The notes under the pieces were generated by a model. That model had not been told where the DNA came from and searched no databases. It saw nothing but the letters and a program-made list of their open reading frames with translations. The position numbers and the translations under genes are program-made. Positions 53,157 to 62,511 of a DNA stretch of 64,000 nucleotides are shown piece by piece. Position 1 is the first letter of the stretch. Each line of letters starts with the position of its first letter. The stretch is from Undibacterium umbellatum (GTDB lineage: Bacteria > Pseudomonadota > Gammaproteobacteria > Burkholderiales > Burkholderiaceae_D), in the NCBI RefSeq assembly GCF_014284125.1, contig NZ_JACOFX010000001.1:124001-188000 (forward strand). The letters are read 5' to 3'.

Positions 53157-53801
53157 TCAGAGCTTGAAGAAACTCAGACCTGCATTGCGCAACATGCTGG
53201 TCAGGGCAATAAGCGGCAGGCCAGTTAAAGCAGTGGGGTCATCACTTTTGATGCTTTCTATGATGGTGATTCCCAATCCTTCATTCTTGGCGCTGCCTGC
53301 ACAGTCATATGGCTGTTCTATTCGCAAATAGGCATCCAGCTCTGCATCGCTTAAACTCCTGAATTTAACCATTGTGCAGACATCCTGAACTTGTACAGGA
53401 AAAGGGGCATGTTGGCGATGATCCAGGACACACAGGGCCGTATGGAACGCCACTTCACGACCGCGCATGAGCTGTAATTGCCGTAAAGCCGCTTCATGAT
53501 TGCCGGGTTTACCAATTTGAAGCCCGTCCAGTGTTGCGACCTGGTCTGACCCGATGATAATCGATCCGGGCTGATTTTTCGCTATCACCACAGCCTTTTC
53601 TTGTGCCAGGCGCAGGGCAGTTTGTTCCGGGCTTTCGCCTGACCTGGGGCTTTCATCAAGTTCGGGTGCTATACTTTCAAAAGCGAATTGCAGTCTGGCG
53701 AGCAATTCACGGCGGTAAACTGAGCTGGATGCCAGTATCAACCTGGTCAGCTGCTTATTTGTTTGCATTGTGAAAACATTTTCTTTGATTTTCATAGCCA
53801 T
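53157..53801 (-). CDS. maf: Maf-family nucleoside triphosphate pyrophosphatase (YceF type)
   Basis: A house-cleaning pyrophosphatase of 214 residues at most; the start is uncertain because ATG codons at 53801, 53795 and 53768 all lack a good ribosome site, and the family begins around LTRLILASSSVYRRELLARL. Motifs SDQVATLDG and YDCAGSAKNEGLG identify the YceF branch, which prefers 7-methyl-GTP. It is divergent from yceD with about 80 bases between. Confidence 0.9.
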   Translation of the reverse strand: MAMKIKENVFTMQTNKQLTRLILASSSVYRRELLARLQFAFESIAPELDESPRSGESPEQTALRLAQEKAVVIAKNQPGSIIIGSDQVATLDGLQIGKPGNHEAALRQLQLMRGREVAFHTALCVLDHRQHAPFPVQVQDVCTMVKFRSLSDAELDAYLRIEQPYDCAGSAKNEGLGITIIESIKSDDPTALTGLPLIALTSMLRNAGLSFFKL

Positions 53802-53884
53802 TACGTGAAAAAATCACGTCATTTCTTTGACTACTTAGGTGTAATCCTGTTATTATCGCAGGTTTTCTGGGTTCAAATAATCCT

Positions 53885-54409
53885 ATGCAAGCATTTGTGA
53901 TTGACGCTTTCACGTTCTCCCGGCTCGAAGAGCAGCGTTCGGGAAGCATTTTAGTCGCAGATTTGCCACGTCTGGCAGAAGAAAGTGCAAACACCGATGG
54001 TGCTTTGGACTGGTCTCTACAGGGTGGAAAAGACGAACTGGGTCATCCGCAGTTGAAGTTGTCTGTGAATGGCGCGGTGCAGTTGATGTGTCAGCGCTGT
54101 TTGACACCGTTTGCATTTGATATTGACTCTGAATCCATATTGATACTCGCCAAAAACGAAGAAAATGCAGATGAAATTGACGCATTGCTCGAGGATGACG
54201 AGGTCGATGTTGTAGTGGGTAGCAAGACATTCAATGTCATGGATTTGATAGAGGATGAGGCGCTACTGGCAATACCCCAATCGCCCAAACATGCAGTATG
54301 CCCGGATCTACCGTTGGCTTCAGCAGATACTACTGCAGCGATTGACGCGGAAGTCGGTAAAAAAGAATCACCTTTTGCCGTGCTGAAGAAAACTAATGGG
54401 CGTACCTAG
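53885..54409 (+). CDS. yceD: Large ribosomal RNA subunit accumulation protein YceD
   Basis: A 174-residue DUF177 protein needed for normal 23S rRNA accumulation. The pair of metal-like cysteines in CQRCLTPF and the later acidic stretch LEDDEVDVVVG, then DLIEDEALLAIPQSPKHAVC, match the family. Gene order yceD-rpmF-plsX is canonical. Confidence 0.92.
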   Translation: MQAFVIDAFTFSRLEEQRSGSILVADLPRLAEESANTDGALDWSLQGGKDELGHPQLKLSVNGAVQLMCQRCLTPFAFDIDSESILILAKNEENADEIDALLEDDEVDVVVGSKTFNVMDLIEDEALLAIPQSPKHAVCPDLPLASADTTAAIDAEVGKKESPFAVLKKTNGRT

Positions 54410-54533
54410 TGGCATTATTCTGAAAAAACACTCAGGTCGAAGTATTGTTAGGGATTCTTGGTTGGCGATGTTCGCATTCTTCAACCAGGCGTGTTAAATT
54501 TTAGAAACATTTTTTGAAGTATTAGGAGTTATC

Positions 54534-54716
54534 ATGGCAGTTCAGCAAAATAAAAAATCCCCATCCAAGCGTGGCATGCACCGTTCCCACGATTTCCTGG
54601 TTGCACCACAACTGGGTATCGAGCCAACAACTGGTGAAACACATCTGCGTCACCACATTAGCCCAAACGGCTTTTACCGTGGTCGTAAAGTATTGAAAAC
54701 CAAGAACGACGAGTAA
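54534..54716 (+). CDS. rpmF: 50S ribosomal protein L32
   Basis: A 60-residue basic ribosomal protein starting [20 protein letters not shown], with the L32 core [14 protein letters not shown]. It has a good ribosome site (AGGAG). A strong terminator follows, and plsX begins after about 250 bases. Confidence 0.97.
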   Translation: MAVQQNKKSPSKRGMHRSHDFLVAPQLGIEPTTGETHLRHHISPNGFYRGRKVLKTKNDE

Positions 54717-54734
54717 TCCCTGTTCATGGTAAAG

Positions 54735-54774
54735 AAAACGGCGTAACGAGTCCCGGACTTGTCGCCGTTTTTTT
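54735..54774 (+). terminator. Rho-independent terminator after rpmF
   Basis: A nine-bp outer stem (54735-54743 with 54763-54771) plus an inner stem and a run of T residues. Some read-through into plsX is likely given the conserved gene order. Confidence 0.85.
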
Positions 54775-54970
54775 GCGTTTACCTACTCAAATTTGGCTAA
54801 CTTATTTGAGCGCGAGAGTTTGATAGAGCACTTAACCAGTTTTTTGATTGAATTGTATCGGTGAGTCTTTGAATTTTTGAGATAATCCTGCTTTTGAAAA
54901 ATTAATTCGGAATGAATGCTGTTCCGGTTTGATACACTAGCTGTTTCGGATTGAAGTTTCGTATCACTAC

Positions 54971-56065
54971 ATGACAATTAAAATTTCCATAGACTGCATG
55001 GGCGGGGATCATGGCCCGGCAGTTACAGTGGCAGCAGCAGTTGCTTTTGCCAATCGCGAACCTGATGTCGAATTTCTCCTGGTGGGATCTGAATCCATTC
55101 TTCAGGCTGAACTGAAGAAGCACAATGCCAGCAACCATACACGCTTGAAAATTATCAATGCCACAGAAGTAGTGGAGATGGACGACCCCATCGAAGTCGC
55201 CTTGCGTCGCAAGAAGGATTCCTCCATGCGCGTTGCCATTAATCAGGTTAAGGAAGGTACGGCCCAGGCCTGCGTTTCTGCTGGCAATACCGGTGCTTTG
55301 ATGGCAGTCTCCCGTTATGTGCTAAAAACCATGCAAGGCGTTGATAGGCCAGCTATTTGCAGCATTTTGCCAAATCAAAAAAATCTCCCTACTTACATGC
55401 TGGACTTGGGAGCGAATGTGGATTGCGAACCTTTGCATTTGCATCAATTCGCCATCATGGGCTCGGCCCTGGTTTCTGCACTGGAAGGCAAAGACAGGCC
55501 GAGTATAGGCTTGTTGAACGTGGGGGAAGAAGATATCAAGGGTAATGACGTCGTCAAGAAGACCGCTCAATTGCTACGAGCAGATCATGAGCGTGGTTTG
55601 CTGAATTTCTATGGCAATGTTGAAGGCAATGATATTTTCGAAGGTACGACTGATATCGTCGTTTGTGATGGCTTTGTCGGTAATGTCACCCTGAAGGCAG
55701 CTGAGGGCATGGGCCGTTTTGTAAAAATCACACTGACAGCAGCTTTCAAGAGTAATCCGCTGAATATGTTGGGTGCCATTTTTGCCCGCGGCGCCCTGAA
55801 ATCCATCTCACGTACCATGAACCCATCCAACTACAATGGCGGCAGTTTGCTCGGCTTGCGTGGTCTTGTGTTTAAAAGCCATGGCAGCGCGGATAAATAT
55901 AGTTATGAGTGGGCAATACAGCGTGCATTTGATGCCGCTAAAAATGATGTATTGTCACGCATTGCAACTTCAATGGCAAAATTGATGCCGATGGCAGATG
56001 TTGAAGCATCTGTTGAGATGGTTGCTAAAGACAATAATGAACTCTTGGTACAGAAAACCGCATGA
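54971..56065 (+). CDS. plsX: Phosphate acyltransferase PlsX
   Basis: Converts acyl-ACP to acyl phosphate for phospholipid synthesis. The 364-residue protein starts [20 protein letters not shown] and has [28 protein letters not shown] and [17 protein letters not shown]. Its stop overlaps the fabH start by four bases (ATGA), so it is translationally coupled to fatty-acid initiation. Confidence 0.96.
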   Translation: MTIKISIDCMGGDHGPAVTVAAAVAFANREPDVEFLLVGSESILQAELKKHNASNHTRLKIINATEVVEMDDPIEVALRRKKDSSMRVAINQVKEGTAQACVSAGNTGALMAVSRYVLKTMQGVDRPAICSILPNQKNLPTYMLDLGANVDCEPLHLHQFAIMGSALVSALEGKDRPSIGLLNVGEEDIKGNDVVKKTAQLLRADHERGLLNFYGNVEGNDIFEGTTDIVVCDGFVGNVTLKAAEGMGRFVKITLTAAFKSNPLNMLGAIFARGALKSISRTMNPSNYNGGSLLGLRGLVFKSHGSADKYSYEWAIQRAFDAAKNDVLSRIATSMAKLMPMADVEASVEMVAKDNNELLVQKTA

Positions 56066-57048
56066 CTTTCTATAGCAAAATTATGGGTACAGGCAGTTAC
56101 TTGCCTCCCAAAAAAGTAAGTAATCAGGAATTAACGGATCAACTGGCAGCGAAGGGAATCGAAACCTCGGATGAATGGATATTTTCCCGCAGTGGAATAT
56201 CCTACCGCCATTATGCCGAACCTAACGTTGCAACCAGTGACATGGCCGTGGAGGCTGCAAAGCGTGCGCTGGACGCCGCAAAGATGCAGGCCAACGACAT
56301 TGATTTAATCGTACTGGCAACTTCAACCCCTGATTTTCTCGGCGGCTTTCCCAGTACTGCATGCGTAGTACAAAACAAGCTAGGCATCACAAATGGTGGG
56401 GCAGCAGTTGATGTGCAGGCAGTGTGCAGTGGTTTCATGTATGCCATGTCTATTGCCGATAGCATGATCAAGGCGGGTAATCATAAAAATGTGCTGGTGA
56501 TTGGTGCTGAGGTATTTTCCCGAATTCTCAATTTTGAGGACCGCACTACCTGCGTACTGTTTGGTGATGGTGCTGGCGCGATCGTCATGTCCCATTCAGA
56601 AGAGCCCGGTGTTCTGGCGACCAAATTGCATGCGGATGGCAGCTATGCCAATATTTTATGCGTGCCCGGCAATGTCCAGAGTGGTGTGGTTGAAGGCAGT
56701 GCATTTTTGTATATGGATGGCCAGGCTGTGTTCAAGCTGGCGGTCAATTTACTTGAAAAGGTCGCAAATGAAGCGCTGGAAATCGCCGGTCTGACTACAG
56801 ATCAGATCGACTGGTTGATACCGCACCAGGCGAACATACGCATCATGCAAAGCACCGCCAAAAAAATGCGCATGCCTATGGATAGGGTAGTGGTTACTGT
56901 GGATCAACATGGCAATACCTCTGCTGCATCTATACCACTTGCACTGGATCTGGCGGTGCGTGATGGCCGGGTCAAGCCCGGTCATACAGTGATGCTGGAA
57001 GGTGTGGGCGGCGGCTTTACCTGGGGTGCCGCCATCGTCAAGATGTAA
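56062..57048 (+). CDS. fabH: 3-oxoacyl-ACP synthase III (FabH)
   Basis: Starts fatty-acid synthesis by condensing acetyl-CoA with malonyl-ACP. The catalytic triad is present: C122 (VQAVCSGF), H255 (IPHQANIRI) and N285 (HGNTSAAS). Length 328 is normal. It overlaps plsX and precedes fabD by 52 bases. Confidence 0.97.
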   Translation: MTFYSKIMGTGSYLPPKKVSNQELTDQLAAKGIETSDEWIFSRSGISYRHYAEPNVATSDMAVEAAKRALDAAKMQANDIDLIVLATSTPDFLGGFPSTACVVQNKLGITNGGAAVDVQAVCSGFMYAMSIADSMIKAGNHKNVLVIGAEVFSRILNFEDRTTCVLFGDGAGAIVMSHSEEPGVLATKLHADGSYANILCVPGNVQSGVVEGSAFLYMDGQAVFKLAVNLLEKVANEALEIAGLTTDQIDWLIPHQANIRIMQSTAKKMRMPMDRVVVTVDQHGNTSAASIPLALDLAVRDGRVKPGHTVMLEGVGGGFTWGAAIVKM

Positions 57049-57100
57049 GTGGTTTGGCAAAAAGAAATAGACAATCAATAATAAACATTTGAGATAAGAA

Positions 57101-58042
57101 ATGACGCAATTTGCATTTGTATTCCCTGGGCAGGGTTCGCAGGCGATAGGCATGTTGAATGGCTTTGCCGATAATCCTGCCGTGCAGCAAACCATTGCTG
57201 AAGCATCCGACGCATTGCAGCTGGATTTGGGCAAGATGATTAATGAAGGTCCAAAAGAAGCATTGGATCTGACCACCAATACCCAGCCTGTCATGTTGAC
57301 AGCAGCCGTGGCTTGCTATCGTGCCTGGATGGCTGCTGGTGGCCCTGCACCCAAGTTGGTGGCTGGACACAGTCTGGGTGAGTATTCCGCCCTGGTTGCA
57401 GCGGGCGTTATTGCCTTCAGGGATGCGGTACCCATGGTGCGTTTTCGAGCGCAGGCTATGCAAGAAGCCGTGCCTGTCGGGCAGGGTGGTATGGCTGCCA
57501 TTCTTGGTTTGTCTGATGAGGATGTGCAGGCGGCATGTGCTGAGGCAATGATTGCAGAGCCTGGTGAAATTGTGGAAGCGGTTAACTTTAATGCGCCGGC
57601 TCAAGTCGTCATTGCTGGCAGCAAAGCTGCAGTAGAACGCGCTTGCGAGATCGCCAAAGCTAAAGGTGCCAAGCGCGCTTTGCCTTTGCCGGTTTCTGCG
57701 CCTTTCCATTCATCCTTGCTCAAGCCTGCTTCGGACAGGTTGCGTAAATATCTGGCTGCTATACCATTTTCTGAACCAACGATTCCATTAATTAATAATG
57801 TTGATGTTGCTGTTGCGAATGATGTCGCGTCCATCAAGGATGCACTGGTCCGACAGGCGGCTAGTCCGGTGCGCTGGGTTGAGACTATCAATAAAATGCA
57901 TGCTGATGGAATTACGCATGTGATTGAATGCGGCCCAGGCAAGGTCTTGACTGGTCTGACCAAGCGTATTCAGGCCGAATTGGTGGGTGACACTGTATTT
58001 GATCAGGCAAGTTTGGAAAAAGTATTGGAACTATTGAAATGA
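57101..58042 (+). CDS. fabD: Malonyl-CoA:ACP transacylase
   Basis: Transfers malonyl from CoA to ACP. The nucleophile S91 lies in GHSLGEYSA; N-terminal FVFPGQGSQAIGM is typical, as is a C-terminal ECGPGKVLTGL. Length 313. Stop overlaps fabG (ATGA). Confidence 0.97.
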   Translation: MTQFAFVFPGQGSQAIGMLNGFADNPAVQQTIAEASDALQLDLGKMINEGPKEALDLTTNTQPVMLTAAVACYRAWMAAGGPAPKLVAGHSLGEYSALVAAGVIAFRDAVPMVRFRAQAMQEAVPVGQGGMAAILGLSDEDVQAACAEAMIAEPGEIVEAVNFNAPAQVVIAGSKAAVERACEIAKAKGAKRALPLPVSAPFHSSLLKPASDRLRKYLAAIPFSEPTIPLINNVDVAVANDVASIKDALVRQAASPVRWVETINKMHADGITHVIECGPGKVLTGLTKRIQAELVGDTVFDQASLEKVLELLK

Positions 58043-58791
58043 CTCAACAATTAGAAAATCAAGTAGCACTGGTTACCGGCGCTTCACGCGGTATTGGTAA
58101 GGCTATTGCCATTGGCCTGGCTAAGGCTGGTGCTAAAGTCATCGGCACGGCCACGACAGAATCTGGTGCAGCGGCAATTACTGCGTACCTGGAAGAGCTG
58201 GCGCCAGGTTCTGGCAAGGGTGTGGCTTTCAATGTCAATGACGTAGAGCGTACTTCTAGCCTGGTCGATGAAATTCAGAAAGAATTTGGCGGCCTGTCGA
58301 TTCTGGTCAATAACGCCGGTATTACCCAGGATCAACTGGCCATGCGTATGAAGGAAGAGGAATGGGATAGTGTTATCTCTACCAACCTGACTTCAGTCGC
58401 GCGTTTATCGCGCGCGGTGCTGCGTGGCATGATGAAGGCCAAGCATGGTCGTATCATTAGTATTACCTCGGTAGTGGGTTCTTCTGGCAATCCCGGACAA
58501 ATGAACTATGCTGCTGCAAAAGCTGGTGTGGCTGGCATGAGTCGTGCATTGGCTAGGGAAATAGGCAGTCGCAATATTACGGTCAACTGCATTGCCCCCG
58601 GTTTTATCGATACGGATATGACCAGAGCCTTGAGTGATGAACAAAAAGCAGCAATTTTGCAGCAAATTCCACTTGCCAAACTTGGCAGGCCGGAAGATAT
58701 TGCAGCTGCAACCGTGTTTTTAGCATCGCCTGATGCAGGATATATTACTGGTACTACCCTTCATGTGAATGGCGGCATGTATCTGGGCTAA
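58039..58791 (+). CDS. fabG: 3-oxoacyl-ACP reductase FabG
   Basis: NADPH-dependent reductase of the elongation cycle, short-chain dehydrogenase fold. TGASRGIG (13-20), NNAG (91-94), S144, Y157 and K161 complete the catalytic set. Length 250. It is coupled to fabD; acpP follows after about 150 bases with its own promoter-like region. Confidence 0.97.
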   Translation: MTQQLENQVALVTGASRGIGKAIAIGLAKAGAKVIGTATTESGAAAITAYLEELAPGSGKGVAFNVNDVERTSSLVDEIQKEFGGLSILVNNAGITQDQLAMRMKEEEWDSVISTNLTSVARLSRAVLRGMMKAKHGRIISITSVVGSSGNPGQMNYAAAKAGVAGMSRALAREIGSRNITVNCIAPGFIDTDMTRALSDEQKAAILQQIPLAKLGRPEDIAAATVFLASPDAGYITGTTLHVNGGMYLG

Positions 58792-58859
58792 TTCGTTTTT
58801 TTGGTTTTTATCAGTAATTTCGAGGAAAATGACAGGAGTTATTGCTGAAAATCAGAGGC

Positions 58860-58890
58860 TTGCTTTTTTTGCTCACAAACCTGCTAAAAT
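58860..58890 (+). promoter_or_regulatory. Possible sigma-70 promoter for acpP
   Basis: TTGCTT and TAAAAT with a 19-base spacer lie about 55 bases before the acpP start, in a T-rich stretch. An independent acpP promoter would fit its high expression; the spacing is long. Confidence 0.35.
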
Positions 58891-58943
58891 GCGCGCACTT
58901 TCTGTAGGCCCTTATTTTTTTGATTTTTTCACTGGAGACACAC

Positions 58944-59183
58944 ATGTCCGATATCGAACAACGCGTTAAGAAAATCGTCGCTGAACAACTGGGCGTCGCT
59001 GAAGCTGACATCAAAATCGAATCTTCTTTCGTAGATGATTTGGGTGCAGATTCTTTGGACACAGTTGAATTGGTGATGGCACTCGAAGACGAATTCGAAA
59101 TGGAAATTCCTGACGAACAAGCAGAGAAAATCACTACTGTTCAACAAGCGATTGACTACGCTAAAGCCCATCTGAAGGCTTAA
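58944..59183 (+). CDS. acpP: Acyl carrier protein
   Basis: The 79-residue acyl carrier that holds growing chains on 4'-phosphopantetheine. Attachment serine S37 lies in [14 protein letters not shown]. The ATG at 58944 follows GGAGA and gives the standard [10 protein letters not shown] start; the frame extends upstream but not as protein. Confidence 0.98.
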   Translation: MSDIEQRVKKIVAEQLGVAEADIKIESSFVDDLGADSLDTVELVMALEDEFEMEIPDEQAEKITTVQQAIDYAKAHLKA

Positions 59184-59216
59184 TCAGTCGAATTTTTTCA
59201 AATTCAGGAGAAACGC

Positions 59217-60458
59217 TTGAGTCGTTCGCTTAAACGTCGAGTCGTTGTAACCGGGCTCGGTTGTATTTCGCCAGTGGGCAATACAGTTGCAGATGCTTGG
59301 GGTGCCATTACTTCAGGCAAATCCGGAATTGCAACGATTACCAAATTTGATGCAACACCATTTACCACGCATTTTGCAGGCGAGGTGAAAGGCTTCAATG
59401 TTGAGGAATATATCCCGGCAAAAGAAGCGCGCAATATGGACACCTTTATCCACTTCGGCATAGCCGCAGGGATACAGGCGTTTCAAGACTGCGGCATCAC
59501 TGTCACCGAAGAAAATGCCGAGCGTATTGGCGTCATCGTCGGATCAGGCATTGGTGGTCTGCCTTTGATAGAGGAAACCAAGGAGACTCTGATGGCACGT
59601 GGCCCACGTCGCATCAGTCCTTTCTTTGTGCCTGCTTCTATCATCAATATGATCTCGGGTAATCTGTCGATCAAGTACGGTTTGAAAGGGCCAAATCTTG
59701 CGATAGTAACTGCTTGTACTACCGGCCTGCATTGCATAGGTTCGGCTGCTCGAATGATTGAGTACGGCGATGCTGATGTGATGATTGCTGGTGGTGCCGA
59801 GTCAACGATTTCTCCTCTGGGCTTGGGTGGCTTTGCTTCGGCAAGAGCACTCTCCACCAGAAACGATGACCCCTCTACGGCCTCTCGCCCTTGGGATAAA
59901 GACCGTGATGGTTTTGTGTTAGGTGAAGGCGCTGGTGTCATGGTGCTGGAAGAATATGAACATGCCAAAGCGCGTGGAGCCAAAATTTATGCTGAAGTCA
60001 TCGGTTTCGGCATGAGTGGTGACGCTTATCACATCACCACACCTACCATGGATGGCCCGCGTCGTAGTATGATCAACGCCATGAAGGATGCCGAGATCAA
60101 TCTTGAGCAAATCAGCTATCTGAATGCGCACGGTACCTCTACATCGATAGGTGACAAGAACGAGACAGATGCGATCAAGGCAACTTTTGCTGACCATGCA
60201 TATAAAATGACTGTGAATTCGACCAAATCGATGACTGGACATTTGCTAGGTGGAGCTGGCGGTCTTGAATCATTGTTTACCGTTCTTGCACTGCACAACC
60301 AGGTCTCACCTCCAACCATGAATATCGTTAATCAGGATCCAGAATGTGATCTCGATTACTGTGCAAACGTTGCACGTGATATGCGCATAGATTATGCGAT
60401 GAAAAATTCTTTCGGCTTTGGCGGAACGAACGGCACGTTGATATTTGCAAAAGTCTGA
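59217..60458 (+). CDS. fabF: 3-oxoacyl-ACP synthase II (FabF)
   Basis: Condenses malonyl-ACP with growing acyl chains; 413 residues. The start is a TTG at 59217 with AGGAG six bases upstream, giving [21 protein letters not shown]. Catalytic C167 is in TACTTG, with histidines in [12 protein letters not shown] and [13 protein letters not shown]. It ends the fab cluster and is followed by a strong terminator. Confidence 0.97.
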   Translation: MSRSLKRRVVVTGLGCISPVGNTVADAWGAITSGKSGIATITKFDATPFTTHFAGEVKGFNVEEYIPAKEARNMDTFIHFGIAAGIQAFQDCGITVTEENAERIGVIVGSGIGGLPLIEETKETLMARGPRRISPFFVPASIINMISGNLSIKYGLKGPNLAIVTACTTGLHCIGSAARMIEYGDADVMIAGGAESTISPLGLGGFASARALSTRNDDPSTASRPWDKDRDGFVLGEGAGVMVLEEYEHAKARGAKIYAEVIGFGMSGDAYHITTPTMDGPRRSMINAMKDAEINLEQISYLNAHGTSTSIGDKNETDAIKATFADHAYKMTVNSTKSMTGHLLGGAGGLESLFTVLALHNQVSPPTMNIVNQDPECDLDYCANVARDMRIDYAMKNSFGFGGTNGTLIFAKV

Positions 60459-60476
60459 TTTTTTTAAAAGTAGCCT

Positions 60477-60516
60477 TGGCACTTCATTTCAAGCGAAATG
60501 AAGTGCCATTTTTTTT
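60477..60516 (+). terminator. Rho-independent terminator after fabF
   Basis: A perfect 14-bp stem (60477-60490 with 60495-60508) with a four-base loop and eight T residues. It lies immediately before the YgfX-like gene start. Confidence 0.93.
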
Positions 60517-60519
60517 ACC

Positions 60520-60978
60520 ATGACCATAGCATTGCATATTGTTACCCGCGCTTCCCGCCAATTGTTGTTGGCGTGCTTTTGCATGCTGATACTGGTGCAT
60601 CTCAGTTTTTTGCTTTTATTGGCGGGCAGAGACCTGCCTGTCACTATGCTTTGTGCGATTCTTTTCTGTTCGTTGTGCAGTAGTGCCTACTTTGCCTTCA
60701 TTTATTGGCGGCGCATTCAGCAAAGTCGGCAATTAAGTATTTCTGCAACTGGTGAAATGATTCTGCACATAGGGCAGCAGAAAGAGTTGCAGCGGACGGG
60801 CTTGGTAGTGCATATAAGTCACAAAAGTCGCATCTGGCCATACTTTTTATCAATTTTTTTAGTGGATGAAGCCGGTAAGGAACATAAGTTGCTTATACTG
60901 CCAGATTCATTGAGTCCTGCCGCATTCCGGGCATTACGGGTGAACTTGATCTGGATAAGCAAGCATTCAAGCGTGTGA
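60520..60978 (+). CDS. YgfX-like membrane protein
   Basis: A 152-residue protein with two membrane helices in its first 65 residues and a cytoplasmic C terminus with ILPDSLSPAAFRALRVNLIW, a motif resembling YgfX (CptA) proteins. In E. coli YgfX is linked to inhibition of the cytoskeleton. It lies between fabF and rpoE, the usual place in betaproteobacteria. No SdhE/YgfY antitoxin-like gene is adjacent, so a toxin role is doubtful. Its start lies right behind the fabF terminator, and no ribosome site is obvious. Confidence 0.7.
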   Translation: MTIALHIVTRASRQLLLACFCMLILVHLSFLLLLAGRDLPVTMLCAILFCSLCSSAYFAFIYWRRIQQSRQLSISATGEMILHIGQQKELQRTGLVVHISHKSRIWPYFLSIFLVDEAGKEHKLLILPDSLSPAAFRALRVNLIWISKHSSV

Positions 60979-61048
60979 TAAATTTTTAAAACTAAAGGAT
61001 GTGTCAGTACGTCCTGGTTAGCCTGAAATGAAATGTTACTTCTGCGAA

Positions 61049-61077
61049 GGAACTTTTAATACACTGGCGGACTCTGA
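61049..61077 (+). promoter_or_regulatory. Sigma-E (AlgU/RpoE)-type promoter upstream of rpoE
   Basis: GGAACTT at 61049-61055, then 17 bases, then TCTGA at 61073-61077 closely matches the sigma-E/AlgU consensus. It lies 86 bases before the rpoE GTG and implies autoregulation. Confidence 0.8.
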
Positions 61078-61162
61078 CGCTCTATAAATCGCGTATGTTG
61101 ATGGTAATAACATGCATTTGGAACGGACATCTCTGTTCTCATGCAAATTTAGGAATGAATGA

Positions 61163-61765
61163 GTGACGACAGAACGCGAAATTGATCAGCTATTGGTTGA
61201 ACGCGTCCAGCGTGGTGACAAAAAAGCATTCGAGCTTCTGGTTTCCAAATATCAAAGGAAACTGATGCGGCTCGTGTCCCGGCTCGTCTATGACCACGCA
61301 GAAGCGGAAGACGTAGTGCAGGAAGCATTTATCAAAGCTTATAGGGCATTACCGAATTTTCGTGGCGAATCTGCTTTTTATACCTGGTTATATCGTATCG
61401 GCGTAAATACAGCGAAAAACCACCTGGTTACTCAAGGACGCCGGGCACCGACATCGACAGAAGCAGATGTGGACGAAGCGGAGTCATTTGTAGACGCGGA
61501 TGGATTAAGAGATATCAACACACCAGAGTCTTTGCTGGCAAGTAAGCAAATAGCAGAAACTGTAAATTCAGCCATGTCGACTTTGCCGGAGGAGTTGCGG
61601 AATGCAATCACTCTTCGAGAGATTGAAGGTTTGAGCTACGATGAAATTGCAGAAGTCATGCTATGTCCCATAGGGACTGTGAGAAGCAGAATATTCAGGG
61701 CGCGTGAAGCAATAGCTGAAAAATTGCGCCCCTTGTTGGGTACAACACTGGAACAACGTTGGTAA
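61163..61765 (+). CDS. rpoE: RNA polymerase sigma-E factor (RpoE/AlgU)
   Basis: A 200-residue ECF sigma factor controlling envelope stress. Region 2 (about 22-95) has FELLVSKYQRKLMRLVSRLVYDHAEAEDVVQEAFIKAYRAL; region 4 (about 130-190) has LPEELRNAITLREIEGLSYDEIAEVM and GTVRSRIFRAREAIAEKL. It starts at a GTG with AGGAA upstream. The downstream order rseA-rseB-mucD is typical. Confidence 0.97.
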   Translation: MTTEREIDQLLVERVQRGDKKAFELLVSKYQRKLMRLVSRLVYDHAEAEDVVQEAFIKAYRALPNFRGESAFYTWLYRIGVNTAKNHLVTQGRRAPTSTEADVDEAESFVDADGLRDINTPESLLASKQIAETVNSAMSTLPEELRNAITLREIEGLSYDEIAEVMLCPIGTVRSRIFRAREAIAEKLRPLLGTTLEQRW

Positions 61766-61831
61766 CAGGCGATACCTTACAAAAACGCAGCACAAGCGAA
61801 TTCAAAAAATAGTAGTAAAAAGGTGAAAATT

Positions 61832-62509
61832 ATGAACAAAAGCACAAACCAACACGAGAGCATCTCAGCCATGGCAGATGGTGAAATGAGTGATGCTCAA
61901 TTGGATTCTTTGCTTGCGAGTTTAAACGAAGCGGACAGCAAGGATGCATGGGAAATTTATCACCAGATTGGCGATGTGCTCCGTTCAGAAGAATTAGCTA
62001 TTACATTTAGTGCTGATTTTTCCAAGCGGTTTTCAGAAAGACTCGATGCCGAGCCGGTTATCTTGGCACCCACTGCCATGCAAAAAAACAATGGCCAGAA
62101 TGATCAAGGTAGCCATAAAAAGCAGAAATTTCTGGGCACTTATGCAGCCGTAGCGAGCATGGCCGCAGCAGCAGTATTCGCCTTTGTCATGATCCCTCAA
62201 ATTCAGTCTTTCCAAGCTTCACCTGATGCGGCGAGCCAAATTATTAGTAAAGCTCCAGTTGCAGGCAATGTGCAGTTGGCCAAGCACGCTGAGAAGCCAG
62301 GGGTCAATACACTGGCAGTGAAGGAAGCTGTCACGCAATCCCCTCAAAGTATTGACGGTAGCGATAAAAAGCCAGTCGAAATTGATATGCTGCGTGATCC
62401 GCGAATTGACAGCTATCTGTTGGCGCATCAACGTTTTTCCCCTGCCATCAATAACGGAGCGCAGTACGTTACGCACGCTAACGCCGTTTCATCTGCTTCG
62501 GAAAAATAA
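61832..62509 (+). CDS. rseA: Anti-sigma-E factor RseA (MucA-like)
   Basis: A 225-residue inner-membrane anti-sigma factor. The N-terminal sigma-binding segment ESISAMADGEMSDAQLDSLLASL is followed by a transmembrane helix (about 105-125; AAVASMAAAAVFAFVMI) and a periplasmic tail. AAGGTGA upstream favours the ATG at 61832. RseP/DegS cleavage would release RpoE. rseB begins two bases after its stop. Confidence 0.92.
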   Translation: MNKSTNQHESISAMADGEMSDAQLDSLLASLNEADSKDAWEIYHQIGDVLRSEELAITFSADFSKRFSERLDAEPVILAPTAMQKNNGQNDQGSHKKQKFLGTYAAVASMAAAAVFAFVMIPQIQSFQASPDAASQIISKAPVAGNVQLAKHAEKPGVNTLAVKEAVTQSPQSIDGSDKKPVEIDMLRDPRIDSYLLAHQRFSPAINNGAQYVTHANAVSSASEK

Positions 62510-62511
62510 AT

